Origin: Allomuricauda sp. | Lineage (GTDB): Bacteria > Bacteroidota > Bacteroidia > Flavobacteriales > Flavobacteriaceae | Direction: 5' to 3' | DNA: 64,000 nucleotides | Assembly: GCF_002699205.1 (NCBI RefSeq) | Contig: NZ_PABT01000049.1 | Span: forward strand, 183,266-247,265 | Part shown: in pieces, positions 46,246-53,429 of the stretch | Numbering within the stretch: the stretch's first letter is position 1 | Layout of the letters: every line of letters begins with the position of its first letter | Position numbers and translations under genes: made by a program | The notes under the pieces: model-generated | The model's input: only the letters and a program-made list of their open reading frames with translations | Database searches by the model: none | What the model was told of the DNA's origin: nothing

Positions 46246-48123
46246 ATGAATAAAAGCACAATAAATGAACTAATTAACTCTCACGAGATAAACCTCATTG
46301 AGAAACATCTCATTTATTCATTTCTTCAAAACAACGATTTAGATTATTCAAAAAGTCCAATAATTTCAGAACTATTAACTGACTTTAAAGCAGAACCCGA
46401 AATCTATTTACTCGTTTCAACTCTGGACATTAAGGATTTAAAACTATTAGAGAATTATCTTGAACTTTTAATTCCCAAAAACGACAGGAAGGTAAATGGA
46501 GCATTCTTTACTCCTACTTACGTTGTAGATTTTATTATCAATGAAGTATCACCGAAAAACAATGACAAATGTTTAGACCCAAGTTGTGGTTGTGGAGCAT
46601 TTTTAATTGGCTTGGTTGAATATTTCCAAAAGACTTTTGATAAAAGTGTCAAAGCAACTATCAAAGAAAACATATATGGTTCTGATATATTGGGTTACAA
46701 TGTAAAACGCTCAAAAATAATCTTATCACTTTACGGACTTCTAAAAAATGAAATTATAGAAGAATCCGATTTTAATATTTACCATCAAGATAGTTTAAAA
46801 GCTGACTGGTCAACTAAATTTGAAATTATTGTTGGGAATCCACCATATGTTAAGTTTCAAGATTTAAGTGATGAAAACAGACATTATTTAATAAACAATT
46901 GGAAAAGTATTGAAAATGGAACTTTCAATTTATATTTTGCCTTTTTTGAATTGGGGCATAAACTTTTAACAAAAAATGGAAAGTTAGGTTACATAACACC
47001 AAACAATTATTTCACTTCGTTGGCAGGTTTGTCGCTTCGTCAATATTTTCTACAAAATAAATGTGTCACACGAATTGTAGATTTTAGGCATAAAAAGGTT
47101 TTTGATGCACAAACTTATACTGCTATAACTTTTCTTGACAACAAGAAAAATGAATCTATTTTATTCGACAAAATCAAAGATGAACAAACTTGTCCAAGTT
47201 TTTTAATATCTGCAAATGGTTCACCAAACTATATAGAAAACCTCAATGTAAATAAATGGCGTTTACTCAAAACGCAAGAACAGGAAAACATTAGAATTAT
47301 TGAAAACATTGGTACTCCGATAAAGCAATTATTTAATATCGCTGTTGGTATTGCGACATTAAAAGATGAAGTCTTTTTTATAGATTCTGTTGGCGAAAAA
47401 AATGGTTATTTAACCAAAACCACAGAAAACGGAACATTCTTAATTGAAAAAGAAATTACAAGACCAGTTTATAAAATATCTCAATTTAAAAGCCAAAAAG
47501 ACATTGAAAACAACACTTTAAGAATTATTACTCCTTATCACACGAATGCAAAAAATGCAGTTCCAATTTTAGAAGATGAATTCAAAATAAAATATCCAAA
47601 ATGCTACGAATACCTACTTTCTGAAAAGGAGAAATTAGAAGGAAGAGGAAAAGGAAAAAAAGTATTTACTCCGTTTTATATTTGGGGAAGAACACAAGGT
47701 ATTACAAGATTTGGTAAAAAAATATTGAATCCTACATTTAGTAAGCACCCAAGATTTTTATTTGTGCCAGAGGAGGATGCTTATTATACAAACGGTTACG
47801 GAATTTATTTTGACAGAGACCATTCAAATAAAGCAACATTATTTGAGGATTCAATTCATCCATTATCAAAAGAAGAAAATATTTTGGTTGTTCAAAAAAT
47901 CTTGAACTCTATTGTAATGGATTACTATGTAAGTAACACAAGTGTATCAATTCAAGGAGGTTTTCCTTGTTATCAAAAAAACTTTATTGAAAAATTTACT
48001 ATTCCTAAATTCTCAAAAGAAGAAGTTCAAATATTGAATAGTCTTGATGACAAAATGGAAATTGATGAGTTTTTAGTAGAAAAATATCAGCTAAATCTTC
48101 CTTTGCCAAATCTTGTTTCATAA
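46246..48123 (+). CDS. Adenine-specific DNA methyltransferase (Eco57I/TaqI type)
   Basis: 625 residues from ATG 46246 (the tracked TTG at 46189 adds 19 unlikely residues). Motif X-like GAFFTPTYVVDFIINE, motif I in DPSCGCGAFLIGLVEYF, and the catalytic motif IV NPPYVKFQDL identify a gamma-type N6-adenine methylase. The C-terminal half has the TaqI-like specificity domain, ending in SIQGGFPCYQKNFIEKFTIPKF. No nuclease domain is seen, so this is the protective subunit of the R-M system. It converges on a minus-strand gene with 37 bases of 3' overlap. Much more AT-rich than lipB. Confidence 0.92.
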   Translation: MNKSTINELINSHEINLIEKHLIYSFLQNNDLDYSKSPIISELLTDFKAEPEIYLLVSTLDIKDLKLLENYLELLIPKNDRKVNGAFFTPTYVVDFIINEVSPKNNDKCLDPSCGCGAFLIGLVEYFQKTFDKSVKATIKENIYGSDILGYNVKRSKIILSLYGLLKNEIIEESDFNIYHQDSLKADWSTKFEIIVGNPPYVKFQDLSDENRHYLINNWKSIENGTFNLYFAFFELGHKLLTKNGKLGYITPNNYFTSLAGLSLRQYFLQNKCVTRIVDFRHKKVFDAQTYTAITFLDNKKNESILFDKIKDEQTCPSFLISANGSPNYIENLNVNKWRLLKTQEQENIRIIENIGTPIKQLFNIAVGIATLKDEVFFIDSVGEKNGYLTKTTENGTFLIEKEITRPVYKISQFKSQKDIENNTLRIITPYHTNAKNAVPILEDEFKIKYPKCYEYLLSEKEKLEGRGKGKKVFTPFYIWGRTQGITRFGKKILNPTFSKHPRFLFVPEEDAYYTNGYGIYFDRDHSNKATLFEDSIHPLSKEENILVVQKILNSIVMDYYVSNTSVSIQGGFPCYQKNFIEKFTIPKFSKEEVQILNSLDDKMEIDEFLVEKYQLNLPLPNLVS

Positions 48124-48977
48124 GTCTTTAGTAAGTCTGTAAAAAAAGTATCGAAGGTTAAATTTTTTATTGTTGCGCTAGTCGTTTTTGGTAATAACCC
48201 ATCCTTTTTCAATTCGGCATCTGTATTATAAATCTTCAAAGTATTGAAATCTACTATTAATAAACATACTTTTTCATATTTGTATGCTTCATCCGTTTTA
48301 GAACTTCTTTGATTTATAGCATCAAAAGCGAGTAAATATTTTTCAATATGCGCATCAACATTATTATTCTTTGTAAAAGAAACTTTTTTCTTTTTTGCAT
48401 CAGTTTTATCGAATTCATTAACTGCTATCATATAAAACTCTCCTAAAACCATATTTGGACACCTTTTATGAAGATTTAACGCTTCTGCGAATGTTCTTTC
48501 ATATAAAGTGTCAAAATTGTTATTAAAGGAACTTAACTGACTTCTAACGTTTACAGTTAGAACTTTTTCTGTATAATTTTTACCATAATCATCATTTTTA
48601 CTTTTTAATATGCCGTCAGTTAACAAGATCTCTAATTTCATTTTCTCATTATTCGGTACTAATGAGACATCTTGGTCTTTTTTCTTTAAAATTCCAGCTA
48701 ATTTTAATTCTCCTTTTGATAAACCAAATCCTGGTTTAATGTGATTAGCATTTACACCTTTTCTTGCAAATTCGCTTTTCACAACTTCGTGCAGAAGATT
48801 TATTATTTTTTTAGTTTTTATTAAGTTGCCTTTACTTGTATTTCCTCCATAAATAATTGAATCTGAAATAGCTCTCTTTATAATCTTTAACGCTCTATCA
48901 ACTTTGATTCTCTTTGTTTTGCAAGATGATATTTCTTTTTCTAAATCATCTTTAATTTGAACATATGTTCTAGCCAT
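48087..48977 (-). CDS. Probable restriction endonuclease subunit 1 (paralogue of subunit 2)
   Basis: 296 residues, no signal peptide. It aligns end to end with the next upstream gene: SKGELKLAGILKKKDQDVSLVP, VLTVNVRSQLSSFNNNFDTLYERTFAEALNLHKRCPNMVLGEFYMI, YKYEKVCLLIVDF. An ExK in GELK and the following QDV could be nuclease-site residues, but the fold cannot be established here. Context (next to a solitary N6A methylase and a C-protein-like HTH) argues for a restriction enzyme. Heterodimeric enzymes such as BbvCI and Bpu10I are also made of two similar ~280-residue subunits. Twelve bases downstream of subunit 2. Confidence 0.65.
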   Translation of the reverse strand: MARTYVQIKDDLEKEISSCKTKRIKVDRALKIIKRAISDSIIYGGNTSKGNLIKTKKIINLLHEVVKSEFARKGVNANHIKPGFGLSKGELKLAGILKKKDQDVSLVPNNEKMKLEILLTDGILKSKNDDYGKNYTEKVLTVNVRSQLSSFNNNFDTLYERTFAEALNLHKRCPNMVLGEFYMIAVNEFDKTDAKKKKVSFTKNNNVDAHIEKYLLAFDAINQRSSKTDEAYKYEKVCLLIVDFNTLKIYNTDAELKKDGLLPKTTSATIKNLTFDTFFTDLLKTYETRFGKGRFS

Positions 48978-48989
48978 TTTTTGGAAAAC

Positions 48990-49799
48990 TTAAAAGCGAT
49001 TATTATAACTTTCTAAAATATTATCGGTAAAAATTTCCCAAGACAATTCATCTATACTAGCGTCAGAATTTGCATCTAATAAACCGTCATTTATCAACTC
49101 TTGATTTGAACTATAAATTTTAGCAGGGGTTTGAGCAAAATCTACAAGCAATAAACATACTCTTTCATACTTATAATCCTCGCGAGTAAAATCTTGTCTA
49201 CCATTAATTGCTTGAAAAGATTTAATATACTTTTCAACCGCACCAACCTTATCAATAAACTGTACTATATTACTATCCATAACAGAAGCATCATACTCTT
49301 TAACCGGAATCATATAAACTTCTCCTAAAACCATTTTCTGACATCTAACGTGTAAATTTTGGGCTTCAGCAATAGTTCTTTCGTAAAGTGTGTCAAAATT
49401 TTTAGCAAGAGAACTCATTTGACTTCTAATATTTACAGAAATCGTACGCTCTGTATAATCTTTACCATAATAATCAGTTGCTTCTCTTAAAATTCCTTCA
49501 GTCATTGTTTCAGATTCTGGGACATATCCTTCAGGTGTAACGCAAACATCTTGATGTTTTTGTTTAATGAAACCAGCTAATTTAAGTTCAGGCTTTGATG
49601 CTCCAAGTGGCGGATGAATTCTATCAGGAGAAATTCCTTTTCTAATAAAATCAGCTTTGACAGCCTCGTGAATAAAGTTAATTGGTCGTGATGACCTAAT
49701 CATTGCTTCTTTTGCTTTAATTCCACCTTCAATAATTGATGTTTCTATAAGTTCTTTAAAACCATCAACTGCTTGTTGAATCGTTATCAAATTTGTCAT
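48990..49799 (-). CDS. Probable restriction endonuclease subunit 2 (paralogue of subunit 1)
   Basis: 269 residues from ATG 49799 (the tracked start at 49805 is a TTG two codons earlier). Shared blocks with subunit 1: INFIHEAVKADFIRKGISPDRIHP, SKPELKLAGFIKQKHQDVCVTP, YGKDYTERTISVNIRSQMSS, NFDTLYERTIAEAQNLHVRCQKMVLGEVYMIPVKEYD, YKYERVCLLLVDF. Its 5' end overlaps the C-protein-like gene by 35 bases, so expression is coupled to the regulator. No family name is recognised. The duplicate could instead be two enzymes of different specificity, or one active and one inactive copy. Confidence 0.65.
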   Translation of the reverse strand: MTNLITIQQAVDGFKELIETSIIEGGIKAKEAMIRSSRPINFIHEAVKADFIRKGISPDRIHPPLGASKPELKLAGFIKQKHQDVCVTPEGYVPESETMTEGILREATDYYGKDYTERTISVNIRSQMSSLAKNFDTLYERTIAEAQNLHVRCQKMVLGEVYMIPVKEYDASVMDSNIVQFIDKVGAVEKYIKSFQAINGRQDFTREDYKYERVCLLLVDFAQTPAKIYSSNQELINDGLLDANSDASIDELSWEIFTDNILESYNNRF

Positions 49800-50001
49800 T
49801 TCCAAAAAATTCTTTCAATGTAACTCCAAGTGCAACAGCAATTTTTTCAATATTGACAATTGATATGTTTCTTTGACCATTTTCAACACTTGCAATGTAA
49901 CTACGGTCTAAATCAGAAGCATAAGCTAAATCTTTTTGCGACATTTGCTTAACTTCCCTCAATTCTTTGATTCGAATTCCTATTTTAGACTTTATTTCCA
50001 C
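49765..50001 (-). CDS. XRE-family regulator, C-protein-like
   Basis: 78 residues starting at GTG 50001 (VEIKSKIGIRIKELREVKQMS); the tracked ORF opens at TTG 50037 with 12 further residues that do not look like the family. A single HTH fills the protein: MSQKDLAYASDLDRSYIASVENGQRNISIVNIEKIAVALGVTLKEFF. Small HTH proteins of this size next to restriction genes are usually controller proteins that delay nuclease expression until the methylase has acted. It is the first gene of the minus-strand C-R2-R1 operon. Confidence 0.85.
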   Translation of the reverse strand: MEIKSKIGIRIKELREVKQMSQKDLAYASDLDRSYIASVENGQRNISIVNIEKIAVALGVTLKEFFGNDKFDNDSTSS

Positions 50002-50443
50002 GGTTACAAAATTGAGGAAATGTTGACTATAAATCAAAGACTATAAGTAACATACAGAAATTAATCCAACACTTAAAGCCATACACATTTACAATTCGCT
50101 TCAACCAGCACACAAGCCAAAATTACAAAAGAGTATGCCTTTTCCAACGCTACAAACAGAACGAAAAAAAGCACAAAAACACAACAAATTATATAAAAAA
50201 TAGGCGATATAGCACTAAAATCAAAGCTTTCGCTCGTATCAAAGTTCGGGCTTAACCGAAAGGTTTATAAGTAAAATCCACTACTACTCATACACAAGAC
50301 CGATAAGTGCAACTCCAGCAAACCCTGTCCTAAAAATTCTTACCTTACTACTGTACTAAATAGGTTCTTGTGGCACAAATCAGTGGATGAATTCATATTC
50401 TGCTCGTTAGCTTCCCTATTTTCAATAACTAAATTACTATACC
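50002..50443. other. AT-rich right border of the R-M island
   Basis: About 440 bases without a supported gene, holding the promoter region of the controller gene and the promoter of the lipoprotein at 50444. TCCAACACT (50074 region) and TTTTCCAACGCT (50145 region) resemble the CCCAACACT and TCCAACGC motifs at the left border. No inverted repeats long enough to be element ends, no integrase and no transposase were found. Confidence 0.45.
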
Positions 50444-51124
50444 ATGAAACAATTTATCACAGTAATTGCCCTGATAGGAGTTTTGTTTTCCTGCAAAAAT
50501 ACAGGTGAAAACAAAAAAGAAGACCAATCAGCTGTTGCGGAAACCGTTGGGGATGGCACAACAGATGAAGTCAAAACGAATTACGTTCCCATTGATTCTG
50601 ACGAAGCCCTGATTGCTGCATCATTGATGGCCGCCCCAGAGGAAAGTCGGGCTGGATGTAAGGTCATAGGGTACAATATGGCCGGAGAATTTGTGACGCT
50701 ACGAGAAGGGGATAATGAATTTATAGTGCTCGCGGATGACCCTAATAAATCGGGATTCAATGCAGCGTGCTATCATAAAAGTTTGGAACCTTTTATGGCT
50801 CGGGGCAGGGAGCTTCGGGCCGAAGGGAAAACTGCCCCGGAAATCTTTGAAATTAGGGAAGAAGAGGCAAAATCGGGCCAATTGGATATGGGAACACCAG
50901 GGGCAACCCTTCATATCTATTATGGTCAAAGTGAACTGTATGACCCGGAAACTTCCAAAGTGGAGGGGGCACATTACCGCTATGTGGTCTATTTGCCATT
51001 TGCTACGGCAGCGTCTACCGGACTACCTGAAAGACCTATAGCTCCCAACCATCCCTGGATCATGAACCCTGGGACGCACAGAGCCCATATTATGATTTCA
51101 CCTTTGCCAGAAGATAACAATTGA
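50444..51124 (+). CDS. Hypothetical lipoprotein, 226 aa
   Basis: Signal MKQFITVIALIGVLFSCKNTG, a Lys/Glu/Thr-rich linker, then a globular part with paired cysteines (SRAGCKVIGYNMAGEFVTLREGDNEFIVLADDPNKSGFNAACYHKSLEPFMARGRELRAEGKT) and a C-terminal YRYVVYLPFATAASTGLPERPIAPNHPWIMNPGTHRAHIMISP. The His/Tyr-rich second half could bind metal or sugar, but no family is recognised. First core-type gene after the R-M island; a long hairpin terminator follows. Confidence 0.8.
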   Translation: MKQFITVIALIGVLFSCKNTGENKKEDQSAVAETVGDGTTDEVKTNYVPIDSDEALIAASLMAAPEESRAGCKVIGYNMAGEFVTLREGDNEFIVLADDPNKSGFNAACYHKSLEPFMARGRELRAEGKTAPEIFEIREEEAKSGQLDMGTPGATLHIYYGQSELYDPETSKVEGAHYRYVVYLPFATAASTGLPERPIAPNHPWIMNPGTHRAHIMISPLPEDNN

Positions 51125-51135
51125 TTCAAAAAAAA

Positions 51136-51264
51136 AGGCTGTCTAAAATGTCGGTTTTCGTCAACCTGAACTAGTTTCAGGTTCTCATACTGATTTACTT
51201 ATCAATATGATGGGATTCTGAAACAAGTTCAGAATGACGTATTTCAATGCTTTTTGGACAGCCT
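51136..51264. terminator. Long-stem terminator carrying a dispersed repeat in its loop
   Basis: AGGCTGTCTAAAA (51136-51148) and TTTTGGACAGCCT (51252-51264) form a 13-bp stem with one mismatch, placed between convergent genes. Its loop contains a complete two-hairpin repeat unit: AACCTGAAC/GTTTCAGGTT (51163-51183) and ATTCTGAAAC/GTTCAGAAT (51215-51235), ending ATGACG as in the copies at 23743-24228. Confidence 0.75.
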
Positions 51265-51289
51265 CTTCTGTTTTTTCTAAGTACATACT

Positions 51290-51970
51290 TTATTTACTGA
51301 ATTGGGTGAGCACCATACTGGTCATCAGCTTGCCCTTTTTATTGTAGGATTCTTGTTTTACCATACCAATGCCCTCGGCCAACCAAGTGCGTTGCTTGGT
51401 CGTAATCAGTTTGGTCTTGTTTTCGCTATAGACTACGTAACAGTCAAAAGTGCCGGCGGGGGTGGTCACATTTTCCTGTTTTTCCACTTTTCGGTTAATG
51501 TTTTCAATATAGGTGTTCATGTTTATACCACCTCCCATTTTCATTTTTACACTTACGTTTGCATCTGGCAATTCCTGTCCTACCGATAGATTATTGGGCA
51601 ATTCTACATCGGTTCCGGAAATGTCCATTTCAATATCTCCCATCTGACTCAGCATTTGTTCGTTCATCAAGGATTTAAAATCAATTTTTACGACGTTGCC
51701 ATCACAGACTACATCATAATCGGAAGTATAGATTTTTCCCCTTTTATTCACCAATTCCATCATCATGGTGGCTTTTACGTTATCACCACTGCTCTCCACA
51801 TGGGTGACTTTGTAGGTGGTTTTACCATTTTCTTCACCTTTTTTATTGTAGATCGTGTATTGGAAATTGGCGCCGTCCACCAAGGGGTAATATGTGCTAC
51901 AGCTGGATTGGGCGTTGGAATTATGTGTGGCCAATACTGCGAGAACAAGTAAAAGAAAATAGTGCTTCAT
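51290..51970 (-). CDS. Exported DUF3108-like protein, 226 aa
   Basis: The tracked ORF starts at 52069, inside the OmpA gene; ATG 51970 gives signal peptide MKHYFLLLVLAVLATHNSNAQ. The mature protein is mostly beta: YYPLVDGANFQYTIYNKKGEENGKTTYKVTHVESSGDNVKATMMME, then DFKSLMNEQMLSQMGDIEMD, and TPAGTFDCYVVYSENKTKLITTKQRTWLAEGIGMVKQE. This is the DUF3108/TapB-like lipocalin-style pattern. Nineteen bases after the OmpA gene and probably co-transcribed. Function unknown. Confidence 0.82.
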   Translation of the reverse strand: MKHYFLLLVLAVLATHNSNAQSSCSTYYPLVDGANFQYTIYNKKGEENGKTTYKVTHVESSGDNVKATMMMELVNKRGKIYTSDYDVVCDGNVVKIDFKSLMNEQMLSQMGDIEMDISGTDVELPNNLSVGQELPDANVSVKMKMGGGINMNTYIENINRKVEKQENVTTPAGTFDCYVVYSENKTKLITTKQRTWLAEGIGMVKQESYNKKGKLMTSMVLTQFSK

Positions 51971-51989
51971 AGGTTCAGTGTGTTTAGGT

Positions 51990-53306
51990 TTACAGTTTAA
52001 TAAATTCAACTCGTCTATTTTGTGCCTTACCTTGCACTGTGCTGTTGTCGGCAACAGGCTCTGTTTCACCTTTCCCCTCCGTGCTTAGTCTGTCCCCTGA
52101 GATTCCATAAACGGTCTCCAAGGCTTTTTTTACCGATTCCGCCCTACTTTTGGAAAGTGCTAAGTTGCTTTCGTCCGTACCATCTGAGTCCGTATGTCCC
52201 ACAATATTGAGGCTTATTGAAGGATCTTGGTTCAAAACCTGGGATATTTGCCTAATTATGCCCATGGATTGTGGTAGGATATCTGCTGAACCGGAGTTGA
52301 ACAAAATTCCATTTGTGGAAATTCTACCTTCGGCCAAAAGTTTACGTCGCAAATCAACCCCGCCTTCGGATATTTTTAGGTTGCTGATCAAAACTTGTTC
52401 CTGTTTTTTTTGCTTGTCGATACCGTTCACATAAAATTTTACATAATTGACCAATTCGGGCTGTGTGATAAATTGCGGAAGATCCACAATTTTGTTTTCG
52501 TTGAGCCAGAGTCGGTATCTGTTTTTGTTGACGGCAATGGAAACATGCACCACGTCTTGATAAATTTCCCTTAAATCTTGTTGCATGGTGTTTTGAATGG
52601 GTGAGGGGTCGCCTTTAAAATTGTTGTCCACTCTTACGCCTACGGGGATGTACTGACAGAAATGGATGCTTGACATTGCGTTGTTCTCATTGGTGGTTAA
52701 ATTGGAGGTTTCTGCCAGAAAGATGCGCAAAGTTGCTTGGGAACTGGTGCTTTTTGTCAAATTTGCCACCTTTAGGTCAAACTCCAGGGTAAAATCCTCT
52801 GGAAGCGTGGTGCCCAGGTTGGGAATGGTCAAACTTTTATTGGCGATGGAGTACCATTTGCCGGGAATGGTTCCTAACGTAACAATTTCGCCGGATCCGT
52901 TGGTGTTCCATTTGGATGGAAAATCACCTATAAACTCTTCATTGAAATCATCAAAGAACAAAGGCTTGTCCCCGGGTACAAAATCAAATTTGCTATAGAC
53001 TTGGATGGTTTGTGGACCAGTTGAAACCTTCCCTGTTACAGTTGTACTTTCGTTGTTGGTTTCCGTAGTGTTCCCATTTTCTGGGGTGGTTCCCGGTGCT
53101 TTTTTTTCGCCGGATCCCGGTTCCAAAATGCTGTCCAGTACTTGGTCTGTTTTTTTTGAAGTTTCTCTATCTACTCGATTTTCAACTGTGCGTTCAGCTG
53201 CCTTTTCGGCTTTTTTGGCCAATTTTTTAAAAAATTGAGCCTCCGAACTGGTGCCCAACAATAATGCAAAGGACAAACAGCAGAGTAGTTTGTTGGAGGT
53301 TTTCAT
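51990..53306 (-). CDS. OmpA family outer-membrane protein
   Basis: 438 residues. Signal peptide MKTSNKLLCCLSFALLLGTSSEAQ, a helical/Thr-rich linker (about 25-105), a LamG-like beta domain (KFDFVPGDKPLFFDDFNEEFIGDFPSKWNTNGSGEIVTL), and a C-terminal OmpA domain that binds peptidoglycan: GILFNSGSADILPQSMGIIRQISQVLNQDPSISLNIVGHTDSDG and LSKSRAESVKKALETVYGISGDRLSTEGKGE, with the binding residues in NRRVEF. It links outer membrane and cell wall. Operon with the DUF3108-like gene. Confidence 0.92.
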   Translation of the reverse strand: MKTSNKLLCCLSFALLLGTSSEAQFFKKLAKKAEKAAERTVENRVDRETSKKTDQVLDSILEPGSGEKKAPGTTPENGNTTETNNESTTVTGKVSTGPQTIQVYSKFDFVPGDKPLFFDDFNEEFIGDFPSKWNTNGSGEIVTLGTIPGKWYSIANKSLTIPNLGTTLPEDFTLEFDLKVANLTKSTSSQATLRIFLAETSNLTTNENNAMSSIHFCQYIPVGVRVDNNFKGDPSPIQNTMQQDLREIYQDVVHVSIAVNKNRYRLWLNENKIVDLPQFITQPELVNYVKFYVNGIDKQKKQEQVLISNLKISEGGVDLRRKLLAEGRISTNGILFNSGSADILPQSMGIIRQISQVLNQDPSISLNIVGHTDSDGTDESNLALSKSRAESVKKALETVYGISGDRLSTEGKGETEPVADNSTVQGKAQNRRVEFIKL

Positions 53307-53429
53307 TTTAATAGTGTTTTAGTTTGTTGATAAAGCAATGCCGAACAAGCTACCAAAACAAAGTATTCACACTATTTAAAAATGTATGTTTCGTAGAAAC
53401 TATTGTATAGGTTGCAACAAGAGGATTTG

